DNA from: Asterella californica
Taxonomy: Eukaryota > Streptophyta > Marchantiopsida > Marchantiales > Aytoniaceae
Assembly: GCA_036924285.1 (NCBI GenBank)
Contig: JAYKYS010000005.1
Span: forward strand, 558,001-622,000
Reading direction: 5' to 3'
Length of the DNA stretch: 64,000 nucleotides
A program made the translations under genes and the position numbers. Under the pieces are notes generated by a model. That model had not been told where the DNA came from, made no database searches, and saw only the letters and a list, made by a program, of their open reading frames with translations. Below are positions 11,280 to 21,903 of this stretch, one piece after another. Within the stretch, counting starts at the first letter, position 1. Every line of letters starts with the position of its first letter.

Positions 11280-11420
11280 AACAGACTGACGTGGCATCCG
11301 GGACGCTGATGAGACAAAGTGTTGACGGGACAAGATGCTGACATGGTAGGTGCTGATTGATCAAAGATGTTGACGGGACGTTAAGGTTGAGGTGGTAGGT
11401 ATGGATGATGTGGCACTATA
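11280..11420 (+). repeat. tandem TGACxTGG-type short repeats
   Basis: A series of TGACGTGGCA, GCTGACATGGTAGG and TGTTGACGGGAC words lies head to tail. TGCTGACATGGTAGGTGCTG occurs here and in reverse complement at about 31708-31728. A looser relative lies at about 25925-26055. Confidence 0.6.
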
Positions 11421-11439
11421 CAAACTACAAATAGTTATG

Positions 11440-12600
11440 CTCTCTCAAAGATTTCTGACCCCTTCGAGACCTAAATTGTGCGAGGGCTCGCACATTTTTG
11501 AATCCTAGATCTTCCCAACACCTCCATGTGGTGAAAATGTGCGAGTGTTCGCACAATTTGGTTGAAAACTAAAAAAAACAGTTGAAAATTTCATACGATT
11601 GTAACTTTCTCTCCTTAAGTCCAAACATTATGTTCGGCGTAGCAATAGAATGGGCTCAGAAAAACCTATCCAATGGTACAAAAAACTCCCGATTTTGATC
11701 TTTGTAGCGACTTCTACAATCGTTTGAAGTTTGATGTGACTTCTTAGTACGAAAAGCTGGATGAGACCCCGTGCAGTTTTGGTACCTAGACCCAACCTCA
11801 AACTGTCCTCAACCAAATTTGACCCAGCGTGAAGGATTCGGCAGGTTTAAGTTTCCGTCTGATATTTAGATTTTCTAGTAAAACTATGTGAGCCCTCGCA
11901 CAGTTTCATCGCCTGGGAGGTGTTGAAGGAGATGTGAGCCCAAAAGTGTAGGAACCTTCGCATAGTTTAGCTCTCGAAGGGATCAAAAACCTTTGAAAGA
12001 ACATAAATATTTGTACAAAGCTCTGATCAGTGCATGCTAGGTACCACTGGAAGACCTTTTCAATGACACCAAAAACACCAGATTCGGAGCAATAGGGACG
12101 ATTCTACACCGAGTTGAAGTTACGAGTAGACTTTTGGGATTTCCTGCCAAACTGTGAGAGCCCTCTCGTAGTTTTTGCACTTTTTGGGTGGCATTGGAGC
12201 ATAAGGATCCAAAACTGTATGAGCCCTCACACAGTTTTCAATCTCAAGTCGCATTGGGGCTTTAAACGGCCATAATTATTTTTGTGCAATCAGTTGAAGA
12301 TAAGAGTGGTACCGTTGGAAAAGAACTTACCAAAAGCTTTGCTACAAGACCAAGAACAGCCAATTTGGAGAAGTGTGGATACCAATGAGGTTTGCAGTTC
12401 GGATGGAAGTTCAAACTTAATACAAAACTGCATAAATTATTGTGCAATTTCGTCTTGGTCGAGAAAGGGTTTGGGCAAAATAATTTGAGGTGCCATAACT
12501 TCGTGTAAGAAGATTCGTTGTCTAAGCTCTAAGTACCATCGGAACCGGATGTTTGCAAGGATCGTGCATGACACTACATGTTTTGGTTTTGGTAAATAGA
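11440..12600. repeat. old repeat with three pairs of palindromes
   Basis: A palindrome of the form TGTGCGAG-nn-CTCGCACA occurs at 11477 and 11538, with decayed copies at about 11887, 11946, 12151 and 12214. They form three pairs, each with about 60 bases between members. Between pairs lie similar sequences (ATGGTACC-GG-AAA...CTAC-A..GAGTTGAAGTT), so the block is a diverged tandem array or an old LTR interior. No coding frame was recognised. Confidence 0.6.
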
Positions 12601-15050
12601 TGTTTTCCTATACAATTGATTGATTGATCGATGAATGTGATCCTTAGAGACAAGATCTTTTATATATTATTCGAGTAGAAACATGTCAGCAGACCGTTAA
12701 AACACAATCAAGAGTTGCTTAAGGGTCTATCTGTCGAATGTACTTGGACTCTATCCGTCTAACTACAATTTCATAATAACTCCTTATCCGTTACAACTTT
12801 GAAATAACTCTGAATAACAATCCATATGATACGATAGACCTTTCTATGTTACTTAATCTCTTCCAAAGATACCTTTGGATTGTCCTCTAAATTGCAGGTG
12901 AAGACTGAAGGTAACACCAGCATATGAGCGAAACTAGTCGGTAGTTTTGCTTGCCAACAGCCAGCGAAGGATCACCATCGATTGTGCTAAGTGAAGAAAA
13001 AACAAACTGGTGACTTAGTTGAGAGAAAAGAAACAAAGAACAACCCACGGTTCTATCCACCAGCAGATTGGGCTGATGAAAAGCACTATCTAGAATTCAT
13101 CGACAATTTTGTTTACGGATAGTAGTATTATATACTTATCGAAACCAACAATAATCCTCTCCTCGTGATAAATTAATTATTATTGTCTATTTTTTGATGG
13201 TGAGAGCTCCATCCATCCATCTCGTCCATATTTATTTACAAAAGAAAAATTAAAATGTTTAAATCTTCAAAATGACGATAGAATCTACCAAATTTTGTCA
13301 CATAATTCATCAAAAAATGATTAGAGATTGCATGGATGGTGAAGCCAACATGAGATTTGACGGACGAGTGAAAGTTCTAGTGATGTTGAAGGTCTTCGTA
13401 GATGTATCCAAAATATATCCGTAATAATAAGAAACGTTTATTCATTTGAATTGCAATAATACATAGATTATATCAAAACAGTTTTGATCAATTAGAGATA
13501 TGTTTCTGCTACAACATTTAGGGCCTTAATTGGAACAAGTTCCAACCGAATATACCGTCACATCGTTGTAACACATCACCGATGTGTTACATGAAAGTTG
13601 CTTCTTTGAAGAAGATCATCCTTGTTTGTATAAACAACTGGGTAAGAAGTTTAAGACAAGTTCTTTGTCTATAGATGAAATAGACTCATGAATGTATTTA
13701 TCTGGTGATCAAATGATTAAATAAATAGATAAATAAATATATACATTACATCTTACAGTATTTGTATAACTTCCTTTGTGGATATCTAGATTTGACTTCG
13801 TGAATGATTAAACTTCTACTAGGACTATTTGAGGTTTGGGTTACTCAGACCCCTCATTTTAACTAAATAGAGACAGCGAAACTGATTAGTCTAGGTAACC
13901 CAGACCAATCTTTGTATGTTCATACTGTATGTATTTCTACATGAAATACAACGGTCTGTATATCGACAGAAAGCTCTCGTGAAGCAAAACAAGTCTGGAA
14001 AAAAATTTCATAATTTCATTTCGTAACCAGAGAGAAATCTCAAGGAGAAAATTTGGATATCCTGGCCTCCGCACTCACTGCGCGGGCAAAGAATAATTTC
14101 AAATTTGAATTTGATTTTTTTCTAGGCACCTGTCTGAATATCACAGGGCAGCTCCGAAAATAATTTATGTTTTCATCCTACAATCCATGACTAGCCGCAT
14201 AGAGCACACTGAGACAATCGACGAACATGGTTGCACACCAGATGGCCGATACATTACATAACCCTCCAGCACCCTCATCATTTTTCTAAATTCCGGGGTC
14301 CCTCCTTCCGTTGACGCTTGCACTGTGTTCTTACATATGTGAGTTCTCAAACCACCCGCTCCTTGCAATTTTCTTTTCTGTAAATGAAAACCAGCCATAA
14401 CTTGATTTCCTCATTATTGTTTTGAAGCCTCCTCTTATCTGATCAGTTTACAGACCAAGTGCCAGGTATTTTCTTTCCTGATCATTTTATTATTTTAATT
14501 TTTTGGAATAGTGTTGGTTATTTCCCTTAGAATATTGAATGTTACATTGCAGTTTAGTCTATTGTGTTTCATACCTTCTATAAACTTATTGTTTTCTAAT
14601 TTCTCTGATTTCTCTAATTTCTCTAAATTTGACTTTTGACAGCGAGGTATTATCCATCTTCTTTCCATGTTTTCCAATTATAATTTTTGTTCAGTACTTA
14701 GTTTGAGAATTAATCTATTTTCTCACATAGAGTTCATTGGCTGAAGCTCTAGTAGGATTTTCATCTAATATTTCTGAATATTCTTTTTTATCTAAGTTAT
14801 TTATAATGGTTATTGTTGATGAATTCTTAACATAACTCATGAGGTAGAATGTTTTTTATTTTCTCTACTTAGTATCCACTCATTTCTTATCTACGAAAGT
14901 TTTGACTAAATATTTATAATGATTTTTATTGAGTAATTTGTATAACATGACCGAAACAACATACGTTTGATGGATGTATCAATTCTTTTCTTAACACGGT
15001 TAGCTGATGACACAAATTTGAGATATTTCAGTCATGGCGGAACAACGATG
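12601..15050. other. AT-rich intergenic DNA, nothing recognised
   Basis: The longest frames here have no domain-like features. The stretch 14400-15000 is strongly AT-rich and resembles the introns of the downstream transposase remnant. I see no RNA gene. Confidence 0.4.
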
Positions 15051-15063
15051 AGGACAATTTTCT

Positions 15064-17816
15064 TTTGATAATATCAATTATCACAGGAGAAGGCGCCCTA
15101 GTGAGTTAGACATGTACGAGTGGTTGCGAAACGCTTTGGGACTCGGAGTTACACACGCTCAGGTGTTGAGGTGGTTGTTGGATGGTGCAGCCGGTCGCGT
15201 AGATGCATTGGAGAGAGCTCGTGCAGAACATATCGCAATGCCTGTGGATGATGGAGACGAGTTCGGGGTTGAGCTGGAGGAGCCAATGATTGTTGATCGT
15301 AGTACGTCAGTAGTCCCAGACAGTCAACAAGAGCATAAGATCGTTGCGAGTGCATCGAGTGCATCGAGTTGGAGGAGGAGCAAATTTTGGAGTCGATGAT
15401 GAATCACGTACACGACAGCCAGCCGAATATGGACTTTGGGATCGAGGGAAGATTGTGAAGTTTTGCGAGATCTTCCGTGTGGAATGCCCTCGTGTGAGGC
15501 GTGTGTTGTATTGCACAACTCCTATGATCACGGAATTGCAACAATGTTGGCAATTGAAGTTTGGATGCGATGTGGGTCACACAACAGTCTTTGTGACGAG
15601 AGAAATGGAGATTGATCGTGGATCACCGCATGTGATTGCACAGATGTATCACATTGTGTGCAAGTCTAAGTTACACTTCAATTGCGAGTAGGTTGGATGC
15701 CATGAGACTACATTGGTATGACTTCCAAAGCGGAGTTGGACGAGTTGTTGGATGATGCAGTGCAGTTTTGTCGTTATGGGAGGACGTCAAGACCACATTG
15801 CACTCGACATTGTTGTCTTCTACCGGTACATTTTTATCACTTTTCAAATTTTTGTCTTCTGATTGTTAAGAATGACATATTTATTATCCTATGCTTATAA
15901 TGTGATAATGAATTAAATTTTCTTTGTGATGTGCAGAACCATTAGTGTTATATGTTGATTGTAGGTGAGACTCGTCGCACAATGGGTACCATAGAACGGT
16001 TCCATTCATCGATGCTGTTGACAATCATGTGGTTGAAATGATTACAATGACTCGGGTGGGTTGAGAGCTCTTGGAAGATTGAGACAGCAGCTGTCAAAAA
16101 AGATATTCAGCGATTCATCGAGAAAGACATACACATCAGTGAGATTATACACGATGATAATCATGCTGTCGATACGATTATTGATAGATAGTATTTTAAT
16201 ATTTTCTAAAGGTTGAGAAAAATTTTAAATATTAGAAAATATATTATATTATATTATATTATTTATCATTTGTCATTTATCATTTATTAAATATATTATT
16301 TTTTATTACTACTCTCATACTCACGTATTTTTCATTGTTATGTAGGCACGGGATATGCAACCAAAAGGATCTGTGGCACAAATGCAAAGGTATTGTGATC
16401 AAGTTCAAGGAGGAGTTACAAGATGTGCGATGTCGACTAGTGATCGTGTGATCCAAGATGCTTGGAGTCGAAGGGAACTTGCAATATTTTTGGTCGCTCA
16501 CCTAAAGGTTTTTTGTCAGACGGCTGGTCTTCGATATCATAATCGAAGACACTGCTAGAGAATAGGATTGCAGAACATCTTGCATTTCCAGCCGAAGAGT
16601 ATTGGGAAGTTGAGCGCACTCGCGGTTTCAAGTACCATGAGCTTGTAGCACACGATATTGCGTACAAACTCAAGTCTTAGATATATACATGCGCGCGTAG
16701 TTGTAGTGAACGGTAATCTTTTTTTACATCAAATGGCTCTAGTTTTACATTATAGTGTTGTTTCTTTACATTTGAATATCATTTAGCGTAATTTTCTTAC
16801 ATTTCATTGTCCTTCATATTCTCAGGAGTGATACCGGTCCAGGTCTAATGGTTTTAGACATCTTGACTGCGACTTTGCATTGGACGGGTGATCATTCCGA
16901 TTCCAGATTACTTCTTGGTGATCGTGAATGTTCATCATATGCATTCTGAGAAGGTGCAAGGTATCCGCATGATGGGATCATGCATCGTGCAATGCAAGCT
17001 TTTTTGGCTAAACATATAACACCAGCAAAGATGCGATTCTACACTCACACGCGAGAGAATTAGATGAGTGAGACATTTCACTCAGTCATCAACAAGTTCA
17101 CAACAAAGAGATCAATTGGGAGCGTTCTCATGAGGCTCGACTAGCATGTGCCGCTCTCGACTGGAATGAGAATATTTGTAGGGAGGTAGTGGTAGTGTAT
17201 CCACGTCGACAAAATGACTCTAGCGTTCGCTGGCGACCACGGACGAACCGAGTGCTAGTACGTCGGACCACCATATGAAAGATGAGTTGAAGAAGCGTAT
17301 CTTTGAGATTGACAAACCATGGTAAAGTTTTATTTGACGTTATCCCTTGCATGTTATATCTTTGTTACATATACCTATGTTGTAAATGTTTCATGATTCA
17401 TACATGTTTATGTTTTATTTGATGTTACCTTGTACATGGTATATCTTTTAATTATACATCAAAATTTCATATTTCATATTTCATCATGGTAATATTTGTG
17501 TTTATTTCTATAAAATAAGAATTATAATGAGTTGATATCTTCTTTGCACTACTATATCAATTTATTTTATTGTGTTGTTATTATAAAATATTGAACTATC
17601 TTCTTTGCACTACTATGAATTTATTTTATTGTGTTGTTATTATAAAATATTGAACTAAAAATTGTTAGATGACTATGTTTTCTAATCATATCCATTCTCT
17701 TATGCAGACCATGCAGATATTTGAGAAATGGGGGATACGATTTATTGGCTGCGGTTCTTGAGGGTGGTATTTATCCATGGGATTTTATTTTCAAGTGCTC
17801 TCAGCCAAGGTTTTAG
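15064..17816 (+). pseudogene. degenerate intron-containing DDE-type transposase
   Basis: Coding-like pieces in order are: MYEWLRNALGLGVTHAQV from 15112; LEEEQILESMMNHVHDSQPN near 15370; VDCR then DSSHNGYHRTVPFIDAVDNH from 15951; KKDIQRFIEKDIH then IIHDDN near 16150; DLWHKCKGIVIKFKEEL near 16369; AEHLAFPAEEYWEVER near 16572; SETFHSVINKF near 17067; ARLACAALDWNEN near 17133; and a last exon, PCRYLRNGGYDLLAAVLEGG, ending in TAG at 17814. Candidate catalytic residues are Asp at 15957, Asp at 16153 and Glu at 17070, with a DxWHxxK motif between the second Asp and the Glu. This order is that of DDE transposases. Intron-like AT-rich gaps with GT/AG edges separate the pieces. Stops (for example after VDCR) and frame changes show decay. 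I cannot name the superfamily. Confidence 0.55.
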
Positions 17817-18965
17817 AAGGCAAGTAGTGCAGAAGGTTTACAGTCAAAACCAGTGTATCAACTTTCATAGTTTTGAGTAATTTTCGTAGCTCTTTGTAAG
17901 TACTTTCGATGGATTCTGAGTAATTTTCCAAGGCTTTTTTTTTCATCGATGGTTTAGAAAGTTGTATATCTATGACGAGTGCTCATGCAACATATTACCA
18001 AAATGTGCAGTTCTACAAGCGGTTCTCGAAGTTAGTAAATTGCTGCACATGAAAGTCACATTTGAATACAGTGAACTGAAACCTTCTAACTTCACACAAG
18101 TTTTCCAGTCACAGACAAGCAGAAAAATGTATGGGAATTGAACCCACTAAACCCCCGTCTGGGTTGAGATTTCACAGGAGCTTTACAGAAAGCTCATGGA
18201 CCTGCTAGACAGGATGCACATGCTTCTAACAACCTAGAGTATGCAACTAGTTACAATGCATAAAAAACTACAATTAGTACAGATAAGAAGTGAAACTCAA
18301 TCGTTCTTGAAACCAACAAATGACTTTCCGGATGAAGATCAAGTAGACTTTACAGTGCGTTCAAGAACGACTGGGAGTCGAGTTCTATCGTTGTATCCAA
18401 ACCAAAGTGCCAAAGCTCTGTATACTTAGAATCGCTTCCTTGCGTTCTTTATCTTTGTGAAAAAAACACATGAGCGTCCCAGTAGTTGAATAAGGTCACT
18501 GGGGAACTGAACTCCTCATTGGCTTTACAAAACTTGGAGCAAGCTTCATAATACACAGGAAATTTACTTCGGAGCTCTTCAGGCGTGACTCGAAAAGAAC
18601 TCTCCAACACTCCACCTTTTACAAGCCAATGTCCCATCTCTCCCCTTCCCATATAATCTTGGTGGTGTGTCTGTCTGCACCAGAGGCTATCATAACGCAC
18701 TGCTGCACGAAACGCTTATCATGATCACTTGTGCAGTCAGCAACCCGTACCACAAGAGACAGCGAAAGTGGAACAGCAACCAAACGGACAGTCCACCGAA
18801 CGAGCAATCAAATAACAGCGAAAATGAACTCAAGGAGCATAAAGAAAATCAGATTTCAGAGACGATAACTCGAGACCTTCTCGACTACTTTCAATGCTTC
18901 GTCCAATAGTCGACCAGTGCTAATCAAGATCAAAGTCCAGCCAAATAGACTCAAGAAGCAAACTA
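17817..18965. other. intergenic, nothing firm
   Basis: A box B-like GGTTCAATTCCC occurs on the minus strand near 18135 without a good cloverleaf. Short frames at 18241-18909 have no recognisable domain. The right part (from about 18850) begins to resemble the tandem repeat that follows. Confidence 0.3.
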
Positions 18966-19295
18966 AAAGTCAGTGCATCTCCATCGGCAGCATCAAGAAA
19001 TACAGAAATGTCTTGCTCTAACCACGATCACGAAAGAGATTCATAAAGCGATAACGTGCTCCTCAGGAAGCGGACTCAAAGTCAGTGCATCCCCATCGGC
19101 AGCGTCAAGAAATACAGAAATGTCTTGCTCCAACCACGATCAGGAAAGAGATTCATAAAGTGAAAACGTTTTCTTCAGGTTGCAGACTCAAAGTCAGTGC
19201 ATCCCATCGGCAGCGTCAAGAAACAGCGAAATGCTTGTTCCAACCTGTGATCACGAAAAAAATGCAGAGCAAATTCGAATCGAGAACGTATAAAC
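18966..19295 (+). repeat. three tandem 112-bp repeats
   Basis: Units start at 18966, 19078 and 19190 with AAAGTCAGTGCATC and continue with CCATCGGCAGCGTCAAGAAA. The first two are nearly identical. The third is more diverged. A partial unit may precede the first near 18950. The short open frames within are the same repeat read three times and are not evidence of a protein. Confidence 0.85.
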
Positions 19296-19299
19296 ACTG

Positions 19300-21400
19300 A
19301 TCGAGAAACCGCAGACATGAACGTCGTAGAAAGTATCATGCCTTAGGGCAGCAGTGAGCGATGGCTGCCCCACGGGCATGCCCGAGAGATCTTACGTCCG
19401 GAGAGAATGATTCTTTCTGTACTTTTTATACCCTAGTCTGGGTTTAAGAGGTTTTCAAACATAGAGGTACGTTATATACAAACGGATTCTGCGATAAGGT
19501 CCATCGCTGTCATCCACGGACGCACAACGTAGAGAGACAACCATGATTAGATGGGTCCATAAAATACTCCAGCAGAATTCTCATCTCTGTCTTGCAGAGT
19601 TCGAATCAACGGGATCCCGTGCGACCATGAACTAAGCAGCGATCCAGTCCGTGACAGAACGATGAGCGCTCTCGATAGATGCCCCTCGGACTAGACCGTC
19701 GAGTTAATCTCGAGTTAGTACGGAAAATCTCATGACTGGCCGCGAGCCTATATTTGAAACCCCTGTTGTGGACTGTACCAACTCACTGAAAGTCAAATAC
19801 AGTCCAGATTAAAATTTAGAAATTTTAACATTTCATTCTCTTGTGGATTGCAACGTAAGCAAAATGGATCTTAGTTTAGTGAACCTTTTGGACTTTAAAA
19901 TGTCCAGTTTTAGTTAATCGTTAGATAAGAGTGTTTGCGGTTTTCGAGAACTGAAAGCTTGCATGAAATTAGAAAAGTGCTCTGCTCGCTTTGAGAAGTG
20001 GAAGCGTGCATGCTTAAAATCCTCCACAATGAAACATGATCACAGAACAAGCGTTGACTGACCTGTTCACGGTCCATGCACCGTTTTTGTTCACTCGTGT
20101 TCTTATAACGTCTTTGCACTTTTCGCGACCTCACGTTTAGATATGATGTTTTTGTTCACCCATTCATGGGAGAAAAACTACTTCATCCATTTTGGGATTG
20201 TCAATTAGTGCATTCTAGTGAACGTATAATAGGCGATGCTCAAAAGAATAGGAAATATAATTACTAACAGATAGAAACATATACAGAAATATGTGAGAAT
20301 CACTGTTGTCAACAACTCGTTCACTAGATAATCCACTGCACGAGGAAGTGGCTTGCGCTAACCGTAACCACACGCTGCGCAGTGCTTTAGCCTGCATCAA
20401 ACTTGTAGCGAAATTTTTTGTGATGATTCGTGCCTGTGAATTCACGTCTCTTGTCCGTGACAATACGCTGCACTGATGAGATTTCGGCATTGGTTTATGA
20501 AAGATTTGTGGCAAACAGATCGTTGACGAGGAAACTGACCATTGGATCGATCGTCGGCGAGCGGAGATAACTAATGAACTCACTCGAGACCCCGAGAATT
20601 TGTATTTCAGAGTAATATGGTATTTTATATATCTGATCTTGTAGTGTCTCGATGGGAACTGAGTAAATGAGAATTGTTGCACAGTAAGTAACGCGCTAGT
20701 TTCGTCGGGCCATCCAAATCTGTGCTACGTCCGGCTTCAGTTCATGTTTTTCTCTATCATGGAGCGCTCGCCCCTCCCGGTGCGTTGCTTGGGCAGTAGA
20801 GCAAGGATGGGTAGTGTGTGGTGTGGTGTACAGTACGAGTATTTACTGATCGTGGAGTGATTGGCTCCTCAATACTAACTTAAAGGCGGAAGAGCGAAGA
20901 AACTTGCTCTCTCCGACGGGAAGCTGAACAGTACAGGGTCGTTCATGGATATTACCACGAGCTGAAACTGTTTTTCAGGTAAGAAATCTCAATTCAGTTT
21001 CTGGACATGGCCGAGGACAACGACGTGCTCCAGTTGGTGGGGTTCTAAATGGTGATTTGAAATACATCGGTATTGGACTTCGAAGTAAACGTAAACTGGT
21101 GGCTGACAGATACAGAGAGTGATCTAGAGAGTTCGCCGGCCCGAGAACAAGAGGGAAGGTCAGCCACGGTCGCGGGTGTCAGCGAAATGGCAGGCGTTTG
21201 ATTAGCTGAACTAGTCCTATATTTCCTGCGCGTGTGTCTGATGGACTATCCTCCGCCGACGGGCTTGCCATTTTGCGCACAGAAAGCAAGGAATTACGCG
21301 AGAGCCAGCCAACGTTCAGTCTTGCCTTTAGTTGCTGCCTGCCTGGCCTCCCGTAATCCTTGATTTCTTCACCCCTTTCCCCTCCCTTGTCCCCGGAACA
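19300..21400. other. intergenic and distal upstream region of the receptor kinase
   Basis: No gene is recognised. A minus-strand open frame of 155 codons at 20215-20682 lacks any domain, signal or homology I know, and its composition is not protein-like. The region 20700-21400 is more GC-rich and may contain the promoter and 5' leader of the receptor kinase. Confidence 0.35.
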
Positions 21401-21499
21401 TGCATCTCAAAACAATGTTCGAATCATCATCTGATCTACTTGGCTCTGAACGTACTCTTGCTGCACGGAGCCTCTCTTGGCGATGCCGGTATGCTTCGC

Positions 21500-21502
<3 letters not shown>

Positions 21503-21582
<80 letters not shown>
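21503..21582 (+). repeat. (GA)40 microsatellite
   Basis: An 80-base uninterrupted GA run lies about 320 bases before the start codon of the receptor kinase. It is probably in its leader or promoter. Plant BPC/GAGA-binding proteins recognise such tracts, so a regulatory role is possible. The Ser-Leu or Arg-Glu open frames across it are artefacts of the repeat. Confidence 0.95.
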
Positions 21583-21587
<5 letters not shown>

Positions 21588-21903
21588 CAGCACGTCAAAC
21601 ATCGTATTGTAAATGCTATTGGAAATCATGGCGGGAAGTTCAGAAGCGGCGACAGTTAATTGGAACGACACTGAAAGGAAAGCCGGTAATGTGATCTGCT
21701 TCCTGAGATTGCTTCTCGAGTTTTGTCGCTGATCGTCGTGGCAGAAACGACAGTTGGGACGTCTACGTGGGAAAGTAGACAGATAGAACGCTGGAGTCGC
21801 CGCAGCTTGCAGCTTGGAGGTACACCCTTCCATCTACTCACCGGAGATTTAGAACAGGAAGAACTAGAAAATCTTACGGGAAGTGCGCAGCGGGGCTGCA
21901 CAC

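Noticed and set aside
18966..19295. CRISPR-like array
   Set aside because: The 112-bp units are contiguous tandem copies without unique spacers, and the DNA is eukaryotic.
19910..20134. Box B-like GAGTTCGAATC near 19600 and similar words at 10220, 18135 and 34625 as tRNA genes
   Set aside because: No matching acceptor stem or box A at the right distance. They are probably chance or very old SINE pieces.
20215..20682. 155-codon minus-strand open frame
   Set aside because: No domain, signal or composition typical of proteins, and no supporting context. A chance frame is more likely.
21369..21833. Long Ser-Leu and Arg-Glu repeat open frames on both strands
   Set aside because: They are the (GA)40 microsatellite read in different frames, with no protein-like sequence beyond it.
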